In this document: positions 11,729 to 21,763 of the stretch, one piece after another
Layout: every line of letters starts with the position of its first letter
How positions within the stretch are numbered: position 1 is the first letter of the stretch
Assembly (NCBI GenBank): GCA_903813345.2
Contig: CAIIXF020000008.1
Coordinates: 37,448,867 to 37,512,866, forward strand
From: Owenia fusiformis
Taxonomy: Eukaryota > Annelida > Polychaeta > Sabellida > Oweniidae
Reading direction: 5' to 3'
Length of the DNA: 64,000 nt
The notes under the pieces: generated by a model
What the model saw: only the letters and a program-made list of their open reading frames with translations
Told to the model about the DNA's origin: nothing
The model's database searches: none
Translations under genes and position numbers: made by a program

Positions 11729-12733
11729 AAAACAAATTAGTGGAATCCTAGCCCATCACTGTCACTGTTTCATTCGAAGTTTTAAGTGGTTTGATATTTC
11801 TTAACAAGGTTTTTGTTTGGTAGTATGATTTTTTGGCATATCTATACAATATAAAGTGTTTACTACATGTCTTGTCTCCTTTTCCATGCCAATCCAATGC
11901 TTTCTCTTCCAATTTAGATTTTAAAATACCCTGAGAATCAGGTTATATTATAACGTAATCTTACGTAGCCTGAGGGAGCTGCCATCTGGCAAGTTTCAGG
12001 CACTTTTCATGGATTTTTTCATTTTTAGCTGATTTTGCCTCAAATTGCGTGGAACACATAGATTGTAAGTCAAAGATGGGGGGTGTATAGAGATATTGTA
12101 TATTGTACATTTCCAAAACCCCCTATACACCCCCCCCCAAAGATGTGATGAACTTGAGCAATTCCCCTTTCCTGACTTCATAGGAAAATATTCACTCTAA
12201 AATTCTTATACAAAGAGAACATTAAGGATCCCAAGTCAGATTTTCCTGTATATTTATAATACATCCAGTTCAACATAAACAAATCAGAAATTGATATCTC
12301 ACCTGTAACTAATCCTGTTGCATTCAACTATTCAGAAATCCCATAAATCTCCCTTGTGAATTATCCCTTTCTCTGATTTAGAAAGCTTGCTATGATCCCA
12401 TGATGAGCAATTAACTCCAAAGAAGCCATTCTGTATTTTCCTGTGTTTCATGCTAGAATTACATTTCTGGATCAATCTTCTGTGCAACCACAAGCCAATA
12501 AAGGATTATAGTTCGCTTTTGCTAACATGCTATTTGAATTAATGGATGAATTAAAAAGTCTCATGATAGTTATCCAGGGACTGATCATTTTCAGTTTTTA
12601 ATGTTGCTTATTGAATTATTATTTTGATCATATCTTATTCTCTAAGGGTGTTTTTATTCATTCAAGGAGTAAACTCTGTAAGCATGTTGCAGTCAATACT
12701 AAAATGTATAAAAATATAGTAAAACTTGTACAG
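11729..12733. other. Non-coding, with a mini-foldback
   Basis: Apart from the 59-bp hairpin at 12079-12137, nothing stands out. The last 20 bp or so (from about 12714) are the left part of the 'agtaaaac' MITE that the Harbinger element interrupts. Confidence 0.5.
12079..12137. mobile_element. 59-bp hairpin flanked by 8-bp direct repeat
   Basis: The arms 'gggggtgtatag' and 'ctatacaccccc' flank a 30-bp spacer. The interval is bordered by 'caaagatg' on both sides (12071-12078 and 12138-12145), as expected for an 8-bp target duplication of the hAT or P superfamilies. It is very small for a transposon, so slippage of a C/G-rich hairpin is an alternative. Confidence 0.45.
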
Positions 12734-13104
12734 AAGCCTTATTCATAAAGCCAACGTATGACTTACGTCAACGTATCGTATTGCGGAAACTTATTTTGGT
12801 ATTCATAAAGCAAACGTAACTTTACGACGAACGTAAAGTCCTGCGGATCTTACAAAATATTTACGTCAAGTATCTTCACCGTGTAACTTTACGTCCAGGC
12901 TTAAAACACGGTTTATTCATACGCTTGATATCCAATTTACCATGAGATTTTGTGAAACACTTGTTTTAGATATAATGCGTATAATGTCAAAATTATTCGT
13001 CATTTGCTTGACATCTTCAAATATCTAGCAGGTCCCAAAGATAGGTATGAAAATGCCATTAATTTTTAGTTGTCCAAACGTAAACAGCAACGTATCTTTC
13101 GTAT

Positions 13105-13305
13105 ATGTTCAACGTAAATCATTTTCAAAAGCCAATGCGTCATTATTACGTAAAAGAAAGAACGCATGTACTAAGACGAGGGCAATTGTTTAGGGATCGT
13201 AGCAATCCCCTCGAAATCTTTGATGATGGGGAGCTTCTTACGAGCTTTAGATTACCGAGGTATTTAATTTTGGAGTTGGTACAGCGAATTACATGTACAT
13301 TGTAG
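13105..13305 (+). pseudogene. Harbinger transposase, N-terminal remnant
   Basis: This 66-codon frame opens with ATG and includes 'RDRSNPLEIFDDGELL', then 'FRLPRYLILELVQRI'. That matches the conserved N-terminal pattern of PIF/Harbinger DDE transposases (arginine-rich start, acidic residues, 'FRL..., ILELV'). It stops at 13303-13305, and another element begins 46 bp further on. The catalytic DDE domain and the Myb-like second protein of the family are not recognisable anywhere before the right end at 21760. The copy is therefore non-autonomous. An intron just after 'ITCTL' cannot be excluded, but its downstream exon would have been lost. The identification rests on motif resemblance only. Confidence 0.65.
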
Positions 13306-13750
13306 TATTCACACCATTAATTAAGGTATCGCCAAAAACAATAGTAGTTTTTATCGCACTTTGAAAAAGTGCTATATTGTCGTCGTCTTGTGCTGTTGGG
13401 CGGGCGTGCGGGCAGGCGGCACATAAACCAAATCTTGTCATCAAATTTCCAGGATAACTGCTTACCTGTTCAGCTTGAAATTTTTACAGATGCAAGAGCA
13501 GACTAGTACCAAGATCTGATTAGGTTAAGGGCATGCTGGGTAAACTACGTGGCAGCCATTTTGAATTTTTCAACAAATCTTGTCATCAAAATTCCAGGAA
13601 AACCACTTATCCGTTCAACTTGAAATTTTTACAGATGCAAGAGCAGACTTATGCCAAGATCTGATTAGGTTTTGGGTATATCTGGTATTCTACACAGAAA
13701 GAACACTTTTGTGGTTAGAGGCTTTCAAGCAGTTCTATCAGCGAAAAAGT

Positions 13751-15535
13751 ATGAAAACAACAACAACACGGATCAAACATGGAACTAAAATAACCGTATT
13801 AAATCATGTGACAGTGGAAATTGGTGATTCAGGCATTATCACTGTCTTTGGAGAAGAACTACAGGATTGGAAGGACAATGATTTTGATTTGATCAAAGGT
13901 ACATTAATTTCATTGAAACAAACTCCTATCTCTGACTCATACTCTACATCTCTGCCATCTACATCAACACCATGTAGTACATCACCAGCACAGACGCAAG
14001 AGGATATTTTCATTAGCCAGTCTAAGGAAATAGACATTGGTGAGGACAGCATTATTTTCTTCTTGGGTAATGATACTATACCCAACACTCAAACTGACAC
14101 TGATGATCCCATCCCAGAACCTTTATCTCAGTCCCTTATACAGCCTACTGTTATTCCAGAAACTCAGCCAGATATCAAAGAACCACTTCCTCAGAATGAA
14201 CCACAACCAGCAACAGTCAAATTGTCAAATAAATCTCCTACTCAGACAGAATCTACTTCAAAACCTGAAAACACGGGCATAACACAAGAGTTACAAAGTG
14301 AAAACAAAAAACTTAGGACGAGGATTATATCTCTTGAAAAGAGACTTGAGGAGAAGTCTGTGGAACATAGTCGACAAATAATTCAGCTGAATGCCAAGTT
14401 GCAGGATCTGCACTATAGGCTTGAAGCAGCTGACAAGAAGAGTGAAGATGACATCAAGATGGCAAAACAACTTCATGAGCAAGAGATGAGAGATATAGCA
14501 ACTAAGCTAGAATGCTATGAGTTAAATGAGAAGTGGCAAATTACGACAATACAGGGGTTAAAAGCAGATCTTGCAACCCAACACAGAAAAAATGTCGCTC
14601 TTATAGAGAGATTTCAACAGATGGGTTGTCATGATTTCAATCAGTCACTCCCACAATCAATGACACCCCCAACAGTTATTCCAAAGGGACGACCAACTTC
14701 AAAGACCAGGACTTCCAAGACCTCTGTCACTAAGAATACCTCATTGCCTGTCATAAATACACCCCCAAACTCTGCTTCAAAGGGATTACCCACCCATGAC
14801 AAACAAGGTATCTCACCAACTACCAACAAGAGACCCTCTAACAAAGCAGCTAAAGTTGCTCCAAAGAACCCCCCTAAGCCAACACCAAGGGAATTCAACA
14901 ATGGTCACAAGCAGCTCCCTACTTCTGTCCATATAATGTACTCTTCAAATGGGAAGAAATTGGCGGGTATTATGAATGCTAGATCAAAAGGGAAAAGCAT
15001 GAAAGTGACTTCATCAGTATATAGTGGTGCTAACATTGAATATGCAACCCGAGTCATACAACAAGGTGACATAGGTAGATCAACAGATCACAAATTCCTC
15101 GGTTTTGGAACAAACAATGTAAAAGATGACTCTGCACAAACCATTATTTATGAGTTAAAAAACCTTGCAATGACAGCCAAAAACCAGCATCCAACTTCTA
15201 AAATAACCTTGTGTGGACTGCATCACCGGGGAGATCATGCCAAACCACAAGAAGTCAAACAAATGAATATCAAAATTGACCATGTCAATGGAGAGATGGA
15301 GTCTTTTGCCATGAAAAAAGGCTTCCATTTCATTAATATCAACAGAATAAATGATTCAACATCACAGAACCCCAACATGAACATACTTTTTAATGACAAA
15401 CTCCACTTTAATCACACTGGAAGAACTCGGTTGGTAGATGCGATGTTGTCTATCATTAATTCAACACACAACTCCTATGCAGATGCAGCAAGAATTGGAA
15501 ACCCTCACTACACTCGAACTGGGCTCAAGTTATAA
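13751..15535 (+). CDS. LINE ORF1 protein, coiled coil plus SGNH-like domain
   Basis: This 594-residue protein should coat the LINE RNA. I place the start at the ATG at 13751, because the frame upstream lies in the target repeat rather than in the LINE. Residues about 177-292 form a long charged coiled coil ('ELQSENKKLRTRIISLEKRL'). Residues about 295-390 are Pro/Ser/Thr/Lys-rich and probably disordered. From about 390 to the end there is a region resembling the SGNH-hydrolase (esterase) domain of CR1-type ORF1 proteins: a serine in 'MYSSNGKKLAG' stands where GDS-type motifs lie, and 'NDKLHFNHTG' near residue 549 supplies a D-x-x-H pair. No frameshift or stop interrupts it. The coding strand is A-rich. 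Esterase activity is inferred and not certain, as the GDS motif is altered. Confidence 0.82.
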   Translation: MKTTTTRIKHGTKITVLNHVTVEIGDSGIITVFGEELQDWKDNDFDLIKGTLISLKQTPISDSYSTSLPSTSTPCSTSPAQTQEDIFISQSKEIDIGEDSIIFFLGNDTIPNTQTDTDDPIPEPLSQSLIQPTVIPETQPDIKEPLPQNEPQPATVKLSNKSPTQTESTSKPENTGITQELQSENKKLRTRIISLEKRLEEKSVEHSRQIIQLNAKLQDLHYRLEAADKKSEDDIKMAKQLHEQEMRDIATKLECYELNEKWQITTIQGLKADLATQHRKNVALIERFQQMGCHDFNQSLPQSMTPPTVIPKGRPTSKTRTSKTSVTKNTSLPVINTPPNSASKGLPTHDKQGISPTTNKRPSNKAAKVAPKNPPKPTPREFNNGHKQLPTSVHIMYSSNGKKLAGIMNARSKGKSMKVTSSVYSGANIEYATRVIQQGDIGRSTDHKFLGFGTNNVKDDSAQTIIYELKNLAMTAKNQHPTSKITLCGLHHRGDHAKPQEVKQMNIKIDHVNGEMESFAMKKGFHFININRINDSTSQNPNMNILFNDKLHFNHTGRTRLVDAMLSIINSTHNSYADAARIGNPHYTRTGLKL

Positions 15536-15573
15536 ACACTGATCAGTGTGATAGTATCATAGACACAGAATGT

Positions 15574-18500
15574 ATGAGTGACTCTTGTAATGAGATGGAA
15601 TGCAATGCTATTCATTTCCATGAATCAAATCATATGATGATAAATGAAACCTCATTATATATAGATAATGAGACTGTAAATAATTCTGATTCAAACCCTC
15701 ACAATATGCAATTGAACACCAAATCAGGTCAGATTTCCCATAATGTAGATAGTATTCAATCTTCTAGTCCTGTAACAACACAGTTGAATGCCAAGTCGCA
15801 GGATCTGCGCTATAGGCTCATATCAACTGAGAAAAACATAAATGCACATTTGAACCAAACAAATGATAATACAAGTGAAGGTGATGTAAACTTTGATTTA
15901 GGCCCTCACAATGTACATTTGAACTCCACATCAGGTCAGGTTTCCCAAAATGTAAATAGTATTCAATTTTCTAGTTCTGTAACAACGCAGTTGAATGCCA
16001 AGTCGCATGATCTGCGCTATAGGCTCAAATCAACTGACAACAACACAAAAGCACATTTAAACCAAACAAATGATAATACAAGTCAAGAAGATATAAATTT
16101 TCTATTTTGGAATATTAACAGAATTTCTGATAAATTATATGATGGATGTGATATTTATGAGCTTTTCAGTAAATATGCAGTGATCCTGTTAAGCGAGACA
16201 TGGTTAGATCCATGTGACAGCTTATCATTTAATGGTTATACTGTACATAATCTGGCAAGAAAGTCTAAAAATAGTAACTCAAATGTTTATTCTGGAGGCA
16301 TTGCTGTCTTCATAAAGGATGAATTGTATAGTTCAATTGAGGTGTTAAAACAGACTCATGATTTCTTTGTATGGATAAGAGTTAAGTCTTCTTTATATAA
16401 TTTAGAGAATGATATTTATATATGCTTTGTTTATATGCCACATAAAGGTTCAACTTATGAAAATTTTGACAATTTTGACATCTTGGAGAAATCGATTGCT
16501 TCTTATCAACTATCTGGTAAAACAATCATATGTGGAGATATGAACGCTCGTACTGCCCAGTTGTCAGATTTGAATATTGATGTTCATGGATCAAATGATC
16601 AGTTTACCAATTCTTATTTTTTAAATGACCACCATATAAATAATCATCATGAATTAAATGCCTCTCTTCATAATCGTGTCTCAATGGATAAAAATCTAAA
16701 GGCAATAAGCCAGACACATGGCAATGAATTCATAAGTTTATGCAAGGCATCTAATTTAAGAATACTAAATGGGAGATTCTTTCATGATAAAAATATTGGT
16801 CACTTTACATACTATAGATATATAAATGAAAATGATTTTGATCCAAGTAAAGGGAAATCTGTATTAGACTATGTTGCAGTTCAAGCTGATATTCTCAACA
16901 CAGTTTCAGACTTTAAAGTACATGAACGGCATCCGGATTCTGACCACTGTCCTATACATTTTAATCTCAACCTAGGTCAGTTCAAAATTAAAGATAGAGC
17001 CAGCAAAAACATGCAGAATTTACCTTACTCTTACTTTAAATGGGATCCTACATTAAAGAAACAATTCACTGAGCTATTGGATGCTAATATTAACAATGGT
17101 TTACTTGAGAAATTTTATGTTGATGTTGGTTCAAATACCAACTCAGATTGTTTACTACAGTCTCTTAAACATGTAATATATGACACTTCTGATAAAATAT
17201 TCCCACTTAAACATCTAAAGAAAAGTACTAAAAAGTTCCCAATGAACCCATGGTTTAATAGTGAATGCAAGAAATTGAAAAAGGATTTACATTCTGCCAT
17301 TAAGCAGAAGCTACCAAATAACATTATTGCTGATTTACAGAGAAAGTACAATCAAACTAAACAACATGAAAAAAGAGCATACCAGTCAAATCTATTAAAA
17401 TCTCTCATTTCTTTCAAATCTCAAAATCCAACAGAATTCTGGAAAATGATAAACAGTATTCCAGGAAGCAGTAATACAAATGAAATCCCTATTGAGGCAT
17501 CAGAACTTTTTTGTGCATTTGAAAAGTTGGGTAAGAACCCCAAAATTGACTATTTTGATGACGAAGCATTAAAAGAGATGCAATTATTTATTGATGAATA
17601 TGATACAAATGGTGTTTGCACAGGGGAAATAAGAATAAGTCATGAAGTCCTTAATGGCAGTATAAAAGAATTTGAAGTATATGCTGCTCTTAATAAGGTT
17701 AAAGCTAACAAAGCTCCTGGAATTGATGGGTTACCTTCTAATATCATTAAAAATTGCAGTATATTAGTCCCTGAATTTACATCCCTTTTTAATCACATCT
17801 TTTTTCATGGTGATTACCCTAATGAATGGAGTATAGGTATGTTAACAACTCTCTTTAAACAAGGTTGTAGATTTAATCCTGATAACTATAGGGGAATAAA
17901 TGTCTTAGCATGTATAGGAAATATCTTTGATAGAGTAATACAAAACAGACTTGTTTTTAATGCCGAAATGTTAGATATTCAGGATCCACTTCAAGGTGCT
18001 TATAAATCTGGACATCAAACAACAGATAATTTATATATTTTAAACACAATCATAACCCGTTATAAGCTTATGAAAAAGCCATTATTCTGTATTATGATAG
18101 ATTTTCGAAAAGCATTTGACTATGTAAATAGAGTGGCACTTATGTATAAACTATGTAAATCGGGAATATCACCTGATTCTAATATGTTCAAGGTTATAAC
18201 AAGTATGTATGAAAAGTCAAAAGCATGCCTGAAATTAAAAGAAGGTGTCACCCCTGCTTTCGAAACAAATGTCGGAGTAATGCAGGGCTCTGTACTTAGT
18301 ACTTATTTATTCAACCATTTCCTTGATGATTTAAAAGATAATCTACCAAAAGAAAATGGTATTCAATTTGATGGAAATATGTTAAACCACTTACTTTGGG
18401 CTGACGATCTTATTTTGATGTCAAATAGTAAAGATGGCGCCCAAACTTTGCTCAATTGTCTTTTTGATTTTTGTAAGAGATATCATCTTATAGTTAACAC

Positions 18501-19581
18501 AATGAAGACAAAATCAATTGTTTTTAACTCAAAATTTGATATAGTTTTCACATTCAATGATAGTGCAATAGAAAGTGTTGAGCAATATAAATATCTAGGA
18601 TGTGTATTCAGCAAAACTAAGAATTTTGACCAGCATGTATGTTATCTAAAAGAGCAGGCAAGAAAAGCTTTGTTTAAAGTTAAACAGCAATATAAAAAAT
18701 TTAATGACATTCCAGTTAATCTTGCATTGCACCTTTTTGACTCTTTAGTTGAACCTATCCTAACTTATGCTTCAGAGGTGTGGATTAATGAAAAACATCT
18801 TAAGACAATAGAGACAATGCATTTATCTTTTCTTAAAAGTTTATTAGGTGTTAAAAAATCAACAGCAACACCAGCAGTCTATGGAGAATTAGGACGTTAC
18901 CCATTAAAAATACGTTTTGAAATTAAGTTAATTAAATATTGGCTCCGTTTAATTCATCTATCACCTGGAAACATTCTTCATAAAACATATACGCATGACC
19001 GTGAAATGAGCCAACTGGGTTTTAAAGGCACTTGGTCAAACAAAATCATTGATATTTTGAAAAAATGTGATTTATTCTCATATTGGGAAACTCAAAAGAT
19101 CGATGATGATTATATTTTTATCAAGATGATAACAAAAAAACTGTATCAGAATTATAAGTCTCAGTGGCAGAAAGATATTTTCAAATATCCTGTTTTAAGA
19201 ACTTACATAACATTCAAAAATGTCTTTGAAAAAGAGGGTTACTTAAATATACAAAATAAAAATTACAGACAAGCAATAAGTAGATTTAGGCTTAGTTCAC
19301 ACAAATTACATATAGAAATTGGTCGTCATTTAAAGCCTAAGCCAAGACCTTTGGATGAACGTTTATGTAATATGTGTGGTATTTTAGAAGATGAACAACA
19401 CTTTATCATGGTGTGTAAGAAAAATACAACAGAGAGAAAACTTTTGTTTGACACCCTTACGCAATTTAATTTTGTAGGAAGTCCTAACTTTATTTTCAAA
19501 AAGCTTTTGTCTCATAAAAATTCTTATGTAATTTTACATCTAGCAAAGTTCATTTATCATTCATTCAAAAAACTGGATTAA
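15574..19581 (+). CDS. LINE ORF2: AP endonuclease, reverse transcriptase, zinc knuckle
   Basis: This intact 1335-residue protein should nick the target and reverse-transcribe the LINE RNA. Residues about 41-175 are an unusual N-terminal extension made of two 69-residue direct repeats. The APE endonuclease starts near residue 180 ('WNINRIS'), with 'LLSETWLDP', 'GDMNAR' and 'SDHCP' in the expected order. The RT domain has 'NKAPGIDGLPSNIIKN', motif A 'MIDFRKAFD' (D843), 'GVMQGSVLS' and motif C 'WADDL' (D944-D945). The C-terminus carries a C-x2-C-x7-H-x4-C knuckle at C1265, C1268, H1276 and C1281. No RNase H was seen. The frame is already open from 15460, overlapping the end of ORF1, so reinitiation or frameshifting could link the two. 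All key residues are present, so activity is plausible. Confidence 0.9.
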   Translation: MSDSCNEMECNAIHFHESNHMMINETSLYIDNETVNNSDSNPHNMQLNTKSGQISHNVDSIQSSSPVTTQLNAKSQDLRYRLISTEKNINAHLNQTNDNTSEGDVNFDLGPHNVHLNSTSGQVSQNVNSIQFSSSVTTQLNAKSHDLRYRLKSTDNNTKAHLNQTNDNTSQEDINFLFWNINRISDKLYDGCDIYELFSKYAVILLSETWLDPCDSLSFNGYTVHNLARKSKNSNSNVYSGGIAVFIKDELYSSIEVLKQTHDFFVWIRVKSSLYNLENDIYICFVYMPHKGSTYENFDNFDILEKSIASYQLSGKTIICGDMNARTAQLSDLNIDVHGSNDQFTNSYFLNDHHINNHHELNASLHNRVSMDKNLKAISQTHGNEFISLCKASNLRILNGRFFHDKNIGHFTYYRYINENDFDPSKGKSVLDYVAVQADILNTVSDFKVHERHPDSDHCPIHFNLNLGQFKIKDRASKNMQNLPYSYFKWDPTLKKQFTELLDANINNGLLEKFYVDVGSNTNSDCLLQSLKHVIYDTSDKIFPLKHLKKSTKKFPMNPWFNSECKKLKKDLHSAIKQKLPNNIIADLQRKYNQTKQHEKRAYQSNLLKSLISFKSQNPTEFWKMINSIPGSSNTNEIPIEASELFCAFEKLGKNPKIDYFDDEALKEMQLFIDEYDTNGVCTGEIRISHEVLNGSIKEFEVYAALNKVKANKAPGIDGLPSNIIKNCSILVPEFTSLFNHIFFHGDYPNEWSIGMLTTLFKQGCRFNPDNYRGINVLACIGNIFDRVIQNRLVFNAEMLDIQDPLQGAYKSGHQTTDNLYILNTIITRYKLMKKPLFCIMIDFRKAFDYVNRVALMYKLCKSGISPDSNMFKVITSMYEKSKACLKLKEGVTPAFETNVGVMQGSVLSTYLFNHFLDDLKDNLPKENGIQFDGNMLNHLLWADDLILMSNSKDGAQTLLNCLFDFCKRYHLIVNTMKTKSIVFNSKFDIVFTFNDSAIESVEQYKYLGCVFSKTKNFDQHVCYLKEQARKALFKVKQQYKKFNDIPVNLALHLFDSLVEPILTYASEVWINEKHLKTIETMHLSFLKSLLGVKKSTATPAVYGELGRYPLKIRFEIKLIKYWLRLIHLSPGNILHKTYTHDREMSQLGFKGTWSNKIIDILKKCDLFSYWETQKIDDDYIFIKMITKKLYQNYKSQWQKDIFKYPVLRTYITFKNVFEKEGYLNIQNKNYRQAISRFRLSSHKLHIEIGRHLKPKPRPLDERLCNMCGILEDEQHFIMVCKKNTTERKLLFDTLTQFNFVGSPNFIFKKLLSHKNSYVILHLAKFIYHSFKKLD
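15695..16110 (+). repeat. Two 207-bp direct repeats in ORF2
   Basis: The block 'cagttgaatgccaagtcgca' occurs at 15781 and 15988, 207 bp (69 codons) apart, and the surrounding codons match along most of the period. The same block, with four or so changes, is present in ORF1 at 14384-14422 inside the coiled-coil coding region. Confidence 0.85.
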
Positions 19582-19817
19582 TATTGTAACAATGATACAT
19601 CACACTGATGTTTTAAATTCTGTCATGTTGTATCTGTATTTTACAATTATCTCATTTTTGTATTTTACATTTTGTGATGCTGTAATTGTATTTTACAGCT
19701 TTGTATATTTCCTATGAAGTAGTTAGTTTAGTCTTAGTTTAATTTTGTATATTGTAGTTTGTAGTGACTAATATGTCATTGCAATGACATCAGAGAGTCA
19801 ATAAAAGATATATATAT

Positions 19818-21187
19818 GTTGGCTGAATTACATGGTGGCCATTTTGAATTTTTCAATTTGGAAAACCACTTATCCGTTCAACTTGAAATTTTTACAGATG
19901 CAAGAGCAGACTATTGCCAAGATCTGATTAGGTTTTGGGTATGCTGGCTGAATTACATGGTGGCCATTTTGAATTTTTCAATTTGGTGGCCATTTTGAAT
20001 TTTTCAACTTGCTCCAAATTGACCAATTTTTTTTAAAAAAACATCTACAAGTTCTCAGAAGTTTAAATCTGACCTTAGATTTCAGATTTGACCTTTCGTT
20101 CACCTTCAGTGACCTTGAAAAGGTCAAAAAAGTTGATTTTCTAAATTTATATTTTGGATTTAAATTTAGGTCAGCTTAATTACAAAACACCTACTGAGGT
20201 CTGAAAAAGTGAAATTTTCAAGGTCGAAGGTCAATGTCATTAAACTAGGTCACAAATTTGACCTTTCATTCACCTTCAGTGACCTTGAAAAGATCAAAAA
20301 AGTTGATTTTCTAAATTGATATTTTGGATTTAAATTTAGGTCAGCTTAATTACAAAAGACCTACTGAGGTCTGAAAAAGTGAAATTTTCAAGGTCGAAGG
20401 TCAAGGTCATTAAACTAGGTCACAAATGATGTTATCCAAGTTTCTCAAAGTTTGAGACTACAAATCAATTCTTGTCATCAAAATTCCAAGAAAACCGCTA
20501 ACCTGTTCAACTTGAAATTTTTACACATGCAATAGCAGACTAGTGCCAAGATCTGATTAGGTTAAGGGGATGCTGGGTAAACTACGTGGTGGCCATTTTG
20601 AATTTTTCAACAAATCTTGTCATCAAAATTCCAGGAAAACCACTTATCCGTTCAACTTGAAATTTTTACAGATGCAAGAGCAGACTATTGCCAAGATCTG
20701 ATTAGGTTTTGGGTATGTTGGCTGAATTACATGGTGGCCATTTTGAATTTTTCAATTTGGCGGCCATTTTGAATTTTTCAACTTGCTCCAAATAGACCAA
20801 ATTTTAGTTCAAATCTGACCTTAGATTTCAGATTTGACCTTTCGTTGACCTTCAGTGACCTTGAAAAGGTCAAAAATTTGATTTTCTAAATTGATATTTT
20901 GGATTTAAATTTAGGTCAGCTTAATTACAAAAGACCTACTGAGGTCTGAAAAAGTGAAATTTTCAAGGTCGAAGGTCATCAAATTAGGTCACAAACAATG
21001 TTATCTAAATTTTCCCAAAGTTCAAGACTACAAATAAATTCTTGTCATCAAAATTGCAGGAAAACCGCTAACCTTGTCAACTTGAAATGTTTACAGATGC
21101 AAGAGCAGACTAGTGCCATGGTCTGATTAGGTTTTGGCCATGCTGGGTAAATTGCATGGTGGCCAGTTTGCTCTTCAAAGTGCGATA
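19818..21187. repeat. Direct repeats with GACCTT/AGGTCA-rich blocks
   Basis: The right part of the 'tatcgcactttgaa' element consists of alternating modules: 'ggtggccattttgaattttt' repeats, then 'gaccttcagtgacctt' blocks, then 'tcaaggtcgaaggtca'. The palindrome 'tgaccttgaaaaggtca' is perfect at 20110-20126 and 20856-20872. No open frame of interest lies here. Confidence 0.75.
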
Positions 21188-21735
21188 TTTATCACTGTGT
21201 GTCTTGTTTGTAAATCAATTGTGGTTTATTTCTTTTTGTTACTCTAGCACTGAGCTATTTTTCCACGGGTACCTTTCAACATTGTGACAGGGGCTATTGT
21301 CGGGGTCAGTCAACCAACGACTATAGCAGGCATATACATCTTGTTCAAGTTCAATTTTCATTTTCCGAAGTTGGAAAGTTTACTCGTCTTTATTTCTCAG
21401 ACATGATTTTGCTGGGGAATGTGGTGAAAATGAACTCGAATGGAATACAGTAAGCTTTTATATAGGAGTATAAACATCAAGACACAACCATGACAACGAG
21501 AAAAGCGTCAAATCATGCGTAAGTGGACGATGCAATCATATTCAAATACGTACATGCACGTGGTCACAGATTATGGACATAATATGGGAGTATATAGTAT
21601 ATTATTTTCATTGCGTAAGTCCTTGCGGAAACATAAACGTAGATCTCCAATTTCCGCATGTGTTTATGAATACGACGGAGAGATGTTTTTACGGCCAACG
21701 TACGATTGAGTAACGTGAACGTAAATGGAAATATT
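21188..21735. other. Right remnant of the Harbinger element, no gene recognised
   Basis: This segment between the inner element and the right TIR has a 64-codon ATG frame at 21515-21709. The product is rich in Tyr, Arg and Lys but matches no transposase or Myb motif I recognise. It could be the decayed end of the second Harbinger gene; that is a guess. Confidence 0.4.
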
Positions 21736-21763
21736 TACGTTGGCTTTATGAATAAGGCTTCAG

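Larger units (their letters stand above)
13680..19817 (+). mobile_element. Full-length APE-type LINE with two intact ORFs
   Basis: The insertion lies in the repeat unit 'gggtat|gttggctgaa', intact copies of which stand at 19937 and 20713, so both junctions are visible. A short leader (13680-13750) precedes ORF1. ORF2 follows after 38 bp in a different frame, then a 3' region of about 235 bp. The 3' end has the 18-bp perfect palindrome 'atgtcattgcaatgacat' at 19773-19790, then 'aataaaaga' and a (TA)n tail, with no long target duplication. CR1/L2-group LINEs often end in a hairpin and a short microsatellite; the exact clade is not determined. Confidence 0.88.
13352..21187. mobile_element. TIR element with internal direct repeats, split by LINE
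   Basis: The ends 'tatcgcactttgaa' (13352-13365) and 'ttcaaagtgcgata' (21174-21187) are exact inverted repeats. Internally it is built of long direct repeats: 'aaaattccaggaaaaccact', 'tgaaatttttacagatgcaa', 'gccaagatctgattaggtt' and 'ggtggccattttgaattttt' each occur several times on both sides of the LINE. Between them lie GACCTT/AGGTCA-rich blocks (20090-20420, 20810-21000). It has no coding capacity of its own. The superfamily is not identified. A related 'gtgctatattgt...gggcggg' motif occurs at 63030 and 63400. Confidence 0.7.
12734..21760 (+). mobile_element. Harbinger/PIF transposon with nested insertions
   Basis: The first 25 bp (12734-12758, starting 'aagccttattcataaagcca') are the exact reverse complement of the last 25 bp (21736-21760). 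CAG is duplicated at 12731-12733 and 21761-21763; three-base CWG or TWA duplications are typical of Harbinger. Subterminal regions are rich in 'aacgtaa' motifs on both sides. The element lies within an older 'agtaaaac' MITE, since 'gtacag' on the left and 'aagaacacc' on the right join without a gap. Only the start of a transposase remains (13105-13305). Most of the length is a later TIR element holding a LINE. Confidence 0.88.

Noticed and set aside
13580-13750. Extension of LINE ORF1 upstream to 13580
   Set aside because: Those 57 codons lie mainly in the target repeat, which occurs elsewhere without the LINE; the ATG at 13751 is the first inside the element after a short leader.
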